From Deltaproteobacteria bacterium (lineage in GTDB: Bacteria > Desulfobacterota > DSM-4660 > Desulfatiglandales > HGW-15), in the NCBI GenBank assembly GCA_016931115.1, contig JAFGFM010000102.1, positions 1 through 33,103 of the forward strand: 33,103 nt of DNA, read 5' to 3'. A model generated the notes under the pieces. It was not told where the DNA came from. It made no database searches and was given only the letters and a program-made list of their open reading frames with translations. Below are positions 24,245 to 33,015 of this stretch, piece after piece. The stretch's first letter is position 1; each line of letters opens with the position of its first letter. Both the position numbers and the translations under genes were made by a program.

Positions 24245-26283
24245 TAATCTGTTGTTTCCTTATTACATATACCCGTTAGCAGGGTATTCAATGCCAGTTT
24301 TATTACCAGGGGGATATTATCATCTGCTGTATAATTTTCAATTTCTGATAATTCATTACCTGAGATATCACTCGCCAGAGTGATGCACCATTTCCTAAAC
24401 CGGGTAAGGTCCCTTATCATGCCTTTTTCATAATCATCACTGATACTAAAGGAAGATGCAATAAAAGCCTCATATTCAGGTTCAAGCAGCAGTTTTTCGA
24501 GACTGTCTGCGATATCTCCTTTTTCCATCCGGTAATCTCTATCAGATAACATCTCCTCACTAATATTTATCCTTCGATCTCTCAGCCTCTCGAATATATC
24601 CCGCTCTGCTCTTATCCCGTTCTGTTTATATATGGCCTCTTTAACGCCCCTGTTAACCGCCTTTGCCATGAGCTCACCAAGCTTTGTATGGCCGCCTGTC
24701 ACATCAAGTATCTTTTCGCCTGAACCCTGAACAACAACAATATTGTCTGTCCCCGTGCCTGTGGCCTGAAATTTGGGGCTGTAGCTGCTCCTTATATCCA
24801 GATCCTGAAGCGCAGCACTTTTTGCCTCTGTAGCAGTTATTATCACACCTGCCATCGCCCTTTCTGTCAGTTTCATGTTGGGAAGAAGCAGAATATTTAT
24901 TGTTCCAGGCTCATAATAGCCGCCTTCATCTACTGACATCCTCATGGCATTGGACTTAACACCTGCGGTTATAACCGCATATACTGCCATTTCCCGGTAA
25001 TCTTCCCTGACAATAGCAACATTATCCACATCCGCTCCGGTTAAAAGAAAGCTGGTTTCATTTTCGGACTTTCCCAGCACCCTTAACACCTTTTCTCGCA
25101 TGCCTTTAAGGCCGTCATTATCAGCCACACTCCAGCATGAAAGAGGGGCGTAATGGTTTCCGATCGTTTTTATATTTCCCCTCACACCTTCAAGTGTAGA
25201 GATGATATTTATAGGCTCCTTGAACTCAATAATCAACGATTTATTAGTAAAATCATATAGATTACTCGTATCAATCCTTATATCATTTACATAGTCCAGC
25301 GTCAGATCAAGTTTCTTTGAACTTACAACCTGTTCAGGCAAAACAAGGTTTTCTTTCCTTGCATATTCCTCCCTGTAAATATCCGCTGAGAGCCACTCCA
25401 CAAAATACCCTGTATTTGTGGAGGCCCTGCAGGTAAGTTCGCACGGGTAAAAATACACACCATAGTTTTTTATTGCATCCACATCCCTTAATTCAGGGTC
25501 AGTTAATAACCTGTTGATCCATCGCCTGTCATTTTCACAGCCGTATATTACATGCGGGTTAAACGCCTTTATCTCCTTTTTATCAATTGGTATTACGTGG
25601 CCATTCATGCCTGTTATTCGCGGGATACCTCCGGCAAGGGTTATAAACTCATTCTGAAATGAATCATCTCCTGGTGTCATAAGGGTGTTCCCACCCATGA
25701 TACGCATCACCCTCTTTCTTTTTTCAGCAGGGATACGCCCGGCCTTTTTTATGATGGTTTCCAGATACCTTTTATTTTCCCTGATAATATTTTCAGCTTC
25801 TCTCTCCCTGTGAAATATCTTGCCAATAATTTCAATATGTCTGAAACCCTCTTTAATAGAGCCTGTTTCAAGGTCGATAAGTATGACACTGCTCTTACTG
25901 AATCTTTCTAAAACACCTTTCTGGATCTTATTATAAAAAATCAGATCAGGTTTAAGCCTTGCAACCCGATCAAGATCAGGGTTAACAAATCCTCCTACTG
26001 TTTCAATGCATGCTGATTTATCAGAAAAGTTATCGTGAATAGTTTTTGCCTTTATCTTTTCCCCTGCGCCCACCTTTACTATTATCTCAGTAATGGAAGG
26101 AACAAGGGAAACAACCGATACAGGCTCTTTTGTTATAGAAATATCCCGGCCACTGCTATCCCTGAAACATACGGGATAGCAGTAACCTGTCTTAAGGGAG
26201 GCAGTAATTACGAACAGAACAATTGCCAGGCAAGCAATATATTTCTGTTGTACCGGGATATGTAAAACCTTTTTAATACTCAT
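24244..26283 (-). CDS. Exported BtuF-CbiZ fusion (corrinoid-binding domain plus adenosylcobinamide amidohydrolase), copy 1
   Basis: The protein has 679 residues. Residues 1-35 form a hydrophobic export signal. About 45-310 is a class III binding-protein domain (VVSLVPSITEIIVKVGAGEKI, VGGFVNPDLDRVARLKPDLI, MTPGDDSFQNEFITLAGGIP). About 325-555 is CbiZ: LLTGADVDNVAIV (413-425), a VITAGVKSNAMR segment, TEAKSAALQDLDIRS (485-499), ATGTGTDNIVVVQG (507-520) and TGGHTKLGELMAKAV. CbiZ hydrolyses adenosylcobinamide to cobyric acid. Residues 556-679 form an unassigned C-terminal region conserved in copy 2. A CELTC motif (281-285) and YGC (247-249) are also shared. The start lies inside the btuB 3' end (11-bp overlap). 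Export of a cobamide-cleaving enzyme would mean remodelling outside the cytoplasm. Confidence 0.88.
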   Translation of the reverse strand: MSIKKVLHIPVQQKYIACLAIVLFVITASLKTGYCYPVCFRDSSGRDISITKEPVSVVSLVPSITEIIVKVGAGEKIKAKTIHDNFSDKSACIETVGGFVNPDLDRVARLKPDLIFYNKIQKGVLERFSKSSVILIDLETGSIKEGFRHIEIIGKIFHREREAENIIRENKRYLETIIKKAGRIPAEKRKRVMRIMGGNTLMTPGDDSFQNEFITLAGGIPRITGMNGHVIPIDKKEIKAFNPHVIYGCENDRRWINRLLTDPELRDVDAIKNYGVYFYPCELTCRASTNTGYFVEWLSADIYREEYARKENLVLPEQVVSSKKLDLTLDYVNDIRIDTSNLYDFTNKSLIIEFKEPINIISTLEGVRGNIKTIGNHYAPLSCWSVADNDGLKGMREKVLRVLGKSENETSFLLTGADVDNVAIVREDYREMAVYAVITAGVKSNAMRMSVDEGGYYEPGTINILLLPNMKLTERAMAGVIITATEAKSAALQDLDIRSSYSPKFQATGTGTDNIVVVQGSGEKILDVTGGHTKLGELMAKAVNRGVKEAIYKQNGIRAERDIFERLRDRRINISEEMLSDRDYRMEKGDIADSLEKLLLEPEYEAFIASSFSISDDYEKGMIRDLTRFRKWCITLASDISGNELSEIENYTADDNIPLVIKLALNTLLTGICNKETTD

Positions 26284-28342
26284 ATGCGATGCTTAAAAAC
26301 ATGGATCTACCTGCTCCAGGGTAATAACCCATTGAAGTCACAGAGGTTGACTGATTCCTGAAACTCTCTGTGTATGTATCATACTCCTCATCAAACAGAT
26401 TGGAGCAGTTTAATGAGAGCAGCCAGTGTTCATAAATACGCTGATTGATATTGACATCAACTGTATAGTAGGATTCAAGCATAACATCCGGGTTCACATC
26501 AGTGTCAAGGGCATATGAGCCGGGCCTCTTGCCGGTATACCTGAGTGCAGCAGATACACCAAGGCCATTTTCATTAAAGTAATTTGCCCCTAACTTAAGG
26601 TAATCATCAGCAGTATAGCGCGCCTGTCTTGTTACACCACCAACCTGCTCCTCTTTGGCATCAGAATAGGTATAATTAAGATTCAGGTTGACACTCTCGG
26701 TTACAGAAAAATTTACCCCTGCCTCATAACCTTCACCTGTAAATTTATCCAGGTTCTGAGGTGTGTAAAAATAGTTGATATCAGGCACCCATCTTATTTT
26801 GTCATTAATGTCCCATTTAAAATAGGTCAGGTTAAAGGAGAGTTTATTGTCAATAAAGGCCTGCTCAATCCCTGCATCCATATGTTTTCCTGTTTCAGGG
26901 CGCAGATCGGTATTTCCCTGAGCCCCCATGCCCCAGCCCCAGTCTTCAAGAGGCCAGAAGAGGTCGTTAGGCGTTGGCGCATTATAATGTTTGCCATAAT
27001 TCATCTTTATTGCTGTATCCTTATATGGGTTTATTATAACGCCATAGCGTGGCACATATTTTCTCCCAAACTCAGAATGATCAGTTAGTCTTAACCCTGC
27101 AATCATCTTAAAATAGTCACATGCCCTGTACTGACCTTCACCATAATATCCCTTTGTATCAAGGTGCTGAGAGGCTCCTGAAGGACCTGATGTAGTGCCA
27201 TTTTCATTGAGAGTGATAGTTGAATTTTCCCAGTCATACCTCTTATATTCTGCCCCAAACAGAATTTTTAGATCATCAACAGGTTCAATATCCATATTAG
27301 CCTCAAGGGTAAAAACATCATTGGTAACCCATGAATCACTTCCAACAATCACTGGTACAGGCTCTTCCCCTTCATAATTCATGCTGTTATATCTATTAAG
27401 GTTAAAATTTTCCATATCCAGATAACTGGCCTTAAAATTAATGCCCGCCTTCTCAAATGGCCTGCCCTTAATGCTGAGAGCAGCTGACATATTCTCATCG
27501 CCCTGTCGGTTCAGCAGGTTTGATGCCTCGCCATCATAAAGCTTTGTAGTACCAACATAAAAATCTGCTGTGCCTGCTGGAGGCCTTACACCGGGTCTGC
27601 CCATTTCACGATCTACATAATCAGCATAAAGGCTTACATCAAGCAGATCATCCTTTTCAAACACGAGGTTCAGGCTGACATCCTTATGGTCCAGATCAGA
27701 ATTACTCCTGAAACCATCACTCTCCTGTTTCCCTGCGGTAAAATAATATCCGAAGTTCTCAGTAATAAACATGCCATTCTCGGCAGAGAGTTCAAGGGTG
27801 CTGTTTGTACCATACCCTGCCTGGGCATTAAGGGTTAATGTATCTTTTTCAGGCCTTTTGGTTATTATATTTACAATACCGCCCATTGCGCTTGTACCAT
27901 AAAGCAGAGAACCTGCGCCCTTAACAACCTCTACCCTTTCTATATTATTCATGGGCAGGCCATTCAGGTTGGCGCTTCCAAGAGATGGGGAGTTTACAAC
28001 AACCCCATTAACAAGCACCTGAGTCCCGTCTGCGCCCATGCCCCTTATATGTATTTCCTCTGTTGCTCCGCCATAATCACCGCGTGTCCTTAAATCAATT
28101 CCCTGCTCATTGGAAAGAAGCTGACCAACTGTTTTTGCTCCGGTATCCTCTATATCAATAGAGTCCTTTACGATTACTGAATTTGGTATCTCTTTAATGC
28201 TTTCCTCTGTTTTGGTTGCTGTAACAACTACCTCATCCATTCTTTTAGGGTTTGTCTGTTTTAAATCTTTATCCTGGCTGAAACCATTAAAGGTTAATCC
28301 CAGTACTGAAATAATAACAAGGGGGATAATTCTCCTTACCAT
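26273..28342 (-). CDS. btuB: TonB-dependent corrinoid receptor (BtuB-like)
   Basis: About 689 residues from the ATG at 28342, chosen because GGAG lies six bases upstream; three further in-frame ATGs lie up to 18 bp earlier. A signal peptide (ending GFSQD), the TonB box MDEVVVTATK, and a plug with IHIRGMGADGTQVLVNGVVVN and VEVVKGAGSLLYGTSAMGGIVNIITKRP are visible; the barrel ends YEY. It is the first gene behind cobalamin riboswitch 2 and its terminator, and heads the btuF-cbiZ/btuF/btuC/btuD/exbBD/tonB/cobQUO unit, so corrinoids are the likely ligand. Confidence 0.92.
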   Translation of the reverse strand: MVRRIIPLVIISVLGLTFNGFSQDKDLKQTNPKRMDEVVVTATKTEESIKEIPNSVIVKDSIDIEDTGAKTVGQLLSNEQGIDLRTRGDYGGATEEIHIRGMGADGTQVLVNGVVVNSPSLGSANLNGLPMNNIERVEVVKGAGSLLYGTSAMGGIVNIITKRPEKDTLTLNAQAGYGTNSTLELSAENGMFITENFGYYFTAGKQESDGFRSNSDLDHKDVSLNLVFEKDDLLDVSLYADYVDREMGRPGVRPPAGTADFYVGTTKLYDGEASNLLNRQGDENMSAALSIKGRPFEKAGINFKASYLDMENFNLNRYNSMNYEGEEPVPVIVGSDSWVTNDVFTLEANMDIEPVDDLKILFGAEYKRYDWENSTITLNENGTTSGPSGASQHLDTKGYYGEGQYRACDYFKMIAGLRLTDHSEFGRKYVPRYGVIINPYKDTAIKMNYGKHYNAPTPNDLFWPLEDWGWGMGAQGNTDLRPETGKHMDAGIEQAFIDNKLSFNLTYFKWDINDKIRWVPDINYFYTPQNLDKFTGEGYEAGVNFSVTESVNLNLNYTYSDAKEEQVGGVTRQARYTADDYLKLGANYFNENGLGVSAALRYTGKRPGSYALDTDVNPDVMLESYYTVDVNINQRIYEHWLLSLNCSNLFDEEYDTYTESFRNQSTSVTSMGYYPGAGRSMFLSIAYEY

Positions 28343-28378
28343 TTTCATCTCCATCAACATTAAAATAAATATGTGATC

Positions 28379-28418
28379 AAAAAAAATCCCCGGATCGAAT
28401 TTAATCGATCCGGGGATT
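28379..28418 (-). terminator. Intrinsic terminator after cobalamin riboswitch 2
   Basis: A perfect 14-bp stem AATCCCCGGATCGA (28385-28398) with its complement (28405-28418) and a 6-base loop is followed on the minus strand by eight T. It lies between the aptamer and btuB, and is preceded by GGGC as in the divergent leader. This fits transcription attenuation by B12. Confidence 0.9.
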
Positions 28419-28476
28419 GCCCTTTTTTATCCTCTAGATCAGTAGTGTAATGCCACATTCCGCGATGGCCAATACT

Positions 28477-28656
28477 TGATTCCGGCAGGTCTTCTGACTT
28501 CCCCCCCTGTTTAACGGCCTTCCCATCATATGACAGTGGCGTTAAAAAGGTTAAGCAGGTTCTCTTTTCACAAAGAAAAGAGAGGGGTCACAGCGGCGGG
28601 TCCGTTCCCGACTTTAACGGGATTCCCTTGAAAGCTCATTAAGAGCACCGAAATCA
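28477..28656 (-). promoter_or_regulatory. Cobalamin riboswitch 2 (btuB leader)
   Basis: The minus strand shows GGTGCTC, AGGGAATCCCG..CGGGAACGG, CCCGCCGCTGTGACCCC and a full B12 box, GGGGAAGTCAGAAGACCTGCC (28484-28504 region). The ends pair as TGATTTC with GGAATCA (P1). A 12-bp-class peripheral hairpin (CTCTTTTC..GAAAAGAG, about 28560-28583) forms one arm. Confidence 0.93.
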
Positions 28657-28662
28657 TGAGCA

Positions 28663-28691
28663 TTTTTATGAAATATCATAACAAGAGTCAA
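28663..28691 (-). promoter_or_regulatory. Promoter for the btuB unit
   Basis: Minus-strand TTGACT (28686-28691) and TAAAAA (28663-28668) are 17 bp apart, placing the transcript start just before riboswitch 2. The -10 match is moderate (four of six). Confidence 0.5.
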
Positions 28692-28719
28692 GTTATTTAA
28701 AGAAAATTATTTTTTACCC

Positions 28720-28749
28720 TTGACATATTTTTTATTAATCATGTATTAC
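28720..28749 (+). promoter_or_regulatory. Promoter for the second receptor/btuF-cbiZ unit
   Basis: A perfect TTGACA (28720-28725) lies 18 bp from TATTAC (28744-28749). It points away from the btuB promoter; the two -35 boxes are 28 bp apart in a shared AT-rich control region. The predicted start lies at the beginning of riboswitch 3. Confidence 0.55.
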
Positions 28750-28755
28750 TGCGCC

Positions 28756-28929
28756 ATTCAGGTGCTGCAAAGCACAATAGGGAACCCTGTTTGAGTCAGG
28801 GACGGGCCCGCCGCTGTAACCCCGCCTTTTTATTAAAAAGGGAACCCTTTCAGCCATTGTGTACCACTGTTTTTATTATAAACGGGAAGGTCGCTGAAAG
28901 GGCGGGGAAGTCAGAAGACCTGCCTGGAT
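28756..28929 (+). promoter_or_regulatory. Cobalamin riboswitch 3 (second receptor leader)
   Basis: The plus strand shows CAGGTGCTGC..AGCAC, ATAGGGAACCC, GGGCCCGCCGCTGTAACCCC and a full B12 box, GGGGAAGTCAGAAGACCTGCC (about 28904-28924). P1 closes through ATTCAGG (28756-28762) with CCTGGAT (28923-28929). A peripheral stem pairs CCCGCC (about 28821) with GGCGGG. Confidence 0.94.
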
Positions 28930-28994
28930 ACATAAGACTAAAACCGCGTGGACGGCGGCTGGTCTGCATATTTTTCTGTGGATTTAAAAAGGGC

Positions 28995-29032
28995 AATCCC
29001 GGATCTGGTTAACAGGTCCGGGATTTTTTTTT
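28995..29032 (+). terminator. Intrinsic terminator after cobalamin riboswitch 3
   Basis: A 13-bp stem (AATCCCGGATCTG at 28995-29007 with CAGGTCCGGGATT at 29013-29025, one G-T pair) is followed by a run of nine T. It lies about 60 bp before the receptor ATG. Stem sequence and the preceding GGGC resemble the terminator of the divergent btuB leader. Confidence 0.9.
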
Positions 29033-29092
29033 GAAAAAATCATGGTGTTTGGAAGGATACATCAATCTCATGTGGAGAGAGTTCGGATTACT

Positions 29093-30976
29093 ATGGCTAT
29101 AAACATTGTGAAAATCTTTTGTACAGCATTATCTGTTTTTATTATTTTAACACCATCCGGCTTTGCACAACATCATCAGAGTGAGAAAGATGTCTACACA
29201 CTGGATGAGGTGGAAGTAACCTCAAGGAAACTTTCTGAATATGTCAAAAACAACCCCCAGAATATCATTGAGATGAATAAAGAAGAGATCAGCGAAAGAA
29301 ATTTTCTTGAGGTGGGGGAGGCCATAAGCTCTATGCCTGGCGTGGATGTATCCCAGAGTTCAGGCAGTTCGGGCGCAAGGATATCTATCAGAGGAGGTGG
29401 CGGCTCAGGCACTGTTCTTGTCATGATAGATGGGAAACCTCTGAATTCCGCACAGTATGGCGGGGTTAACCTTGGAAGCATCCCTGTTGAAATAATAGAG
29501 AGAATAACCCTTTTTAAACCGCCTGTGCCTGTCTGGCTTGGTCCTGGAGGGGCCGGAGGGGTAATAAACATAACTACTTTAAACGCAGGTAAACGGCTCC
29601 TGAAAAAGGAGAAAAATATCGCCCGCTTAAAATTGAATGGCGGATCATATGGCGCAGCAGAGCTTAATGCCAGTTACATGATAAACATGGAAAAAAGCAA
29701 AGTGCTTCTTGCAGCCAGCGCGAGCCATATGGATGGGAAACGGCCCAACAGCGATGATGACTCACAGAACGCAAGTATCAAATACCAGCATGAAGGCAGT
29801 TCAGGGAAAAGGTATGACCTGAATGGGAGTTACTACCATTCCAGTCACGGCTCTTCAGGCCCTCTGGATAATCCGACTCCTGATGCAAGGCAGCGCTATC
29901 AGAAGGCTTCTCTTGATCTTCAGGCAAACGGCTTTCTGAACAGCAAAAAGGAGCTCTCTCTTAAAACATATATAGATCTGGAAAATCTTAAGGATAAATC
30001 CCAGATGGGTTTTGAATCAACGCTTGATGTATTGAAATCAGGGTTAAACCTCGAGACCGTCTGGGATTCCAGCGAAAAAAGATTATCAAAACGACTGGGT
30101 GTATTGTTTGAGACAAACAGGGTGGATCACAATCTTTCAGGTGATCATCACAGAGAGAAGGCATCCATGCATTTACAGCAGGACAGAGAATTTGATTTTG
30201 TAAATGCAACCCTGGGGCTCAGGGGTGATTATACAAATGACTTCGGGGTTTTTCCTGCTGTGAGCACAGGTATCAGCTTTCCGATTAACACTGATACAAT
30301 AATCAAGACAACAGCCGGATACTCGGTAAACATACCCACATTTAATCAGCTCTATCAGCCCAGCCACGGTTCCATTGACCTGGTAAGGGGCAACCCTGAT
30401 CTTGATGAAGAAAAGGTTTATGCCTTTGACCTTAGCCTTACCCACAATTTTGACAAAAACACTGTATTGAATACATCCATTTTCAGGACAGAGACGAAAA
30501 ACCTGATTACACATATAAGGGGGGATGACCTTATTTACAGGCCCATTAATATTTCCAGTGCTTATAAGCAGGGTGTTGAGGTGGCTTTTAAATTACCCGT
30601 GACACAGATGATTGCAATGGATATGAGCTATATCTACCAGGAGACCGAAAACGAAGAAACAGGATACGACCTTCCCTATTCGCCTGACCATACATTCAAG
30701 GTAACAGGAATTATCACCCTGCCATCAAAAACAAAGGTTGAAGCAACTGTTAAGGGTAACAGCCGCCAGTACAGCAGCCCCGGGACTCTTCAGGAACAGG
30801 TGCTCGCGAGTTATGCTGCTATGAACATAAAAATTATACATCCTGTAACAATATTAAACTATGGTGGTGAGGTTTATCTCCATATGGATAATCTCCTCGA
30901 CACTGCTTTTGAAACCCACGCGGGATACCCTGATGATGGCTTCAGATTTATTGCCGGGCTTAATATTAATTTTTAA
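29093..30976 (+). CDS. TonB-dependent corrinoid receptor, second copy
   Basis: The protein has 627 residues from the ATG at 29093, where the signal peptide begins (MAINIVKIFC... ending GFAQ). GGAGAGA lies 12 bp upstream; an in-frame ATG at 29042 lacks any ribosome site and would put charged residues before the signal. The TonB box is near TLDEVEVTSR (36-45); the plug has MPGVDVSQSSGSSGARISIRGGGG, VMIDGKPLN and a GGAGGVINITT segment; the barrel ends LNINF. It is clearly diverged from the btuB at 26273-28342. Control by its own cobalamin riboswitch supports a corrinoid ligand, perhaps a different cobamide or precursor. Confidence 0.9.
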   Translation: MAINIVKIFCTALSVFIILTPSGFAQHHQSEKDVYTLDEVEVTSRKLSEYVKNNPQNIIEMNKEEISERNFLEVGEAISSMPGVDVSQSSGSSGARISIRGGGGSGTVLVMIDGKPLNSAQYGGVNLGSIPVEIIERITLFKPPVPVWLGPGGAGGVINITTLNAGKRLLKKEKNIARLKLNGGSYGAAELNASYMINMEKSKVLLAASASHMDGKRPNSDDDSQNASIKYQHEGSSGKRYDLNGSYYHSSHGSSGPLDNPTPDARQRYQKASLDLQANGFLNSKKELSLKTYIDLENLKDKSQMGFESTLDVLKSGLNLETVWDSSEKRLSKRLGVLFETNRVDHNLSGDHHREKASMHLQQDREFDFVNATLGLRGDYTNDFGVFPAVSTGISFPINTDTIIKTTAGYSVNIPTFNQLYQPSHGSIDLVRGNPDLDEEKVYAFDLSLTHNFDKNTVLNTSIFRTETKNLITHIRGDDLIYRPINISSAYKQGVEVAFKLPVTQMIAMDMSYIYQETENEETGYDLPYSPDHTFKVTGIITLPSKTKVEATVKGNSRQYSSPGTLQEQVLASYAAMNIKIIHPVTILNYGGEVYLHMDNLLDTAFETHAGYPDDGFRFIAGLNINF

Positions 30977-30995
30977 TGGAAGGAAAAATATTTAA

Positions 30996-33014
30996 ATGAA
31001 ATTTCCTAAGCATATAAATAAAAGTCTTATTATTTTCTTTTGCATTATATTTCTGATTCCAGTCCTTTCTTTTGGCTCTGCACCTGTAAAAATAACTGAC
31101 TCAGCCGGGAATAATATAACCTTTTCACAAGAACCGGAAAGGGTTGTATCCCTTCTGCCCTACATAACTGAAATGCTCTATAAATTCGGTGAAGGCAAAA
31201 GTATTAAAGGGATCACAAAGCAGGACCTTGCCTTGAATACAGCATCTGAGGCAAAAAATGTAGGAAGTTACTTTTCTCCTGACCTCGATTCAATCATCGA
31301 TTGCAATCCTGACCTTGTTATAGCCACACCTTCCCAAAAAAAGATCATTGACTATTATAAAAACAAACAGTGCAAAGTTATGATCCTTGAGGTTAAGAAA
31401 ATCGATGATGCATTTAACCAGATGGAGATGATGGGCAGCGTATTCAACTGCCAGTCTGAGGCAAAAAAGGTGATAGAGGGTAACCGTGAAAAGATCGCCT
31501 TTGTAAGGGCGCGGGCTGATAAAATCCCTCCTGAAAAAAGATTACGTGTTGCACGTGTTATGGCAGGGGGTGAAATATCATGCCCTGGTGACGACTCATT
31601 TCAGGCAGAGATGATAAAGGCCTGCGGAGGGATGCCCCTGAAGTCAGGCAGAAATGGTTTTGGTGTCCAGGTAAGTCTCAAGGAGTGGCAGGATTTCAAT
31701 CCCCAGTTTATATATGGCTGTAACGATAATGAAAAGGCTGTGCGGGAGCTTATAAACAGGGATGGCTGGAAGGATGTTGATGCGATAAAAAATAGCTCTA
31801 TATCCATGTTCCCCTGTGAACTCACATGCCAGGTGTCTACACGCATAGGGGATTTTATACAATACCTGGCCGCAACCATTTATCTTGAAACATTTGCTGA
31901 CTTTTCCAAAGCGGTCACAGAAGATAAAGTTCTTGAACAGACACCTGTTCAGCTTGATATCTCCTATGTCAAAAAGGCAGAGATTGTAAGGCACCGTGTG
32001 GCTGATGCAGAGTATAAATCTGTTGTGCTTTCATTTAACGATTTACAGGATATAGCCTCGACCTTTGATGGATATCTCACAGATGTCAAAGGGGCCGCCA
32101 ATACATATGTTCCCATGCATGCAAGCCTTGGTCAGATGGCATTCGGTGTTACAGGCGCCAAAGAGGCAGTAAAGAGGAACCTCGGGTTTTCAGGTTCAGG
32201 TTTTACAACCCTTATGACCGGTGCGGATATGGACAACCTTTCCATACAGAAAAGGAGCTTTAAAGACCTTGAGGTGACAGCCCTCGTAACAGCAGGTGTA
32301 AGGGGAAACGCCCAGAGGGCATCACAGGATGAAGGGTCATATTACAGCCACGGCACCATAAATATTATTGTCCTTACAAACCGGAGATTGACTCCACAGG
32401 CCATGCTAAGGACCATCATCACTGCAACAGAGGCCAAGAGCGCTGCCTTAATGGATTTGGATATAAGAAGCACATACAGCGGGTTAAAAAATGGCGCAAC
32501 AGGCACAGGGACCGATAATGTCCTGGTGGTAAGGGGAAACGGCCCGGTTGAAGAATATGCAGGCGGCCACACAAAGGCCGGGGAGCTCATAGCAAAGGCG
32601 GTTCATGCCGGTGTTACAGAAGCCATCTTAAAACAGAATGGCATCAGGCCATCAAGGGACATATTCCAGAAATTAAGGGAGCGGGGCCTGACCATTGATA
32701 AAATAGCAGAAATATTTTCCAATGGAGCAGATAAAGAAAGGGTAATGAACCAGATTGAAAAACTGCTCACTCAGCCCTGTTATTCATCCTTTATAGAATC
32801 GGCCTTTGCCATAAGCGATGGATATGAAATGGGTCATATCAAAGAGGTCACCACCTTTGATGATACATGTGTTTGTGTAATCAGAAGATTAACCGGCTCA
32901 ACAAATATCAGTGCTAAAGATATCCCTGTAAATAATCAGATGCCTGTTATTTTATCAAAGGCCTTTGGTTCGCTTGTTTACGGCATCAAGCAGACAGGAA
33001 AAAGGGGTCAGTAA
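30996..33014 (+). CDS. Exported BtuF-CbiZ fusion, copy 2
   Basis: The protein has 672 residues: export signal (1-27), binding-protein domain (about 35-305; VVSLLPYITEMLYKFGEG, VGSYFSPDLDSIIDCNPDLVI, CPGDDSFQAEMIKACGG), CbiZ domain (about 320-548; LMTGADMDNLSIQ, VTAGVRGNAQR, TEAKSAALMDLDIRS at 478-492, ATGTGTDNVLVVRG at 501-514, AGGHTKAGELIAKAV) and a C-terminal region (549-672) like that of copy 1. CELTC (274-278) and YGC (240-242) are conserved. AAGGA lies 12 bases before the ATG, 19 bp after the receptor stop. The two copies differ throughout, so the duplication is old. With the riboswitch-controlled receptor it forms a two-gene uptake/cleavage module mirroring the btuB side. Confidence 0.88.
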   Translation: MKFPKHINKSLIIFFCIIFLIPVLSFGSAPVKITDSAGNNITFSQEPERVVSLLPYITEMLYKFGEGKSIKGITKQDLALNTASEAKNVGSYFSPDLDSIIDCNPDLVIATPSQKKIIDYYKNKQCKVMILEVKKIDDAFNQMEMMGSVFNCQSEAKKVIEGNREKIAFVRARADKIPPEKRLRVARVMAGGEISCPGDDSFQAEMIKACGGMPLKSGRNGFGVQVSLKEWQDFNPQFIYGCNDNEKAVRELINRDGWKDVDAIKNSSISMFPCELTCQVSTRIGDFIQYLAATIYLETFADFSKAVTEDKVLEQTPVQLDISYVKKAEIVRHRVADAEYKSVVLSFNDLQDIASTFDGYLTDVKGAANTYVPMHASLGQMAFGVTGAKEAVKRNLGFSGSGFTTLMTGADMDNLSIQKRSFKDLEVTALVTAGVRGNAQRASQDEGSYYSHGTINIIVLTNRRLTPQAMLRTIITATEAKSAALMDLDIRSTYSGLKNGATGTGTDNVLVVRGNGPVEEYAGGHTKAGELIAKAVHAGVTEAILKQNGIRPSRDIFQKLRERGLTIDKIAEIFSNGADKERVMNQIEKLLTQPCYSSFIESAFAISDGYEMGHIKEVTTFDDTCVCVIRRLTGSTNISAKDIPVNNQMPVILSKAFGSLVYGIKQTGKRGQ

Positions 33015-33015
33015 A

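Noticed and set aside
28791-29012. A 73-codon open frame on the plus strand
   Set aside because: It lies inside cobalamin riboswitch 3 and its terminator; the RNA structure explains the sequence.
29042-29092. An upstream ATG for the second riboswitch-controlled receptor
   Set aside because: It directly follows the terminator T-run without a ribosome site and would bury the signal peptide.
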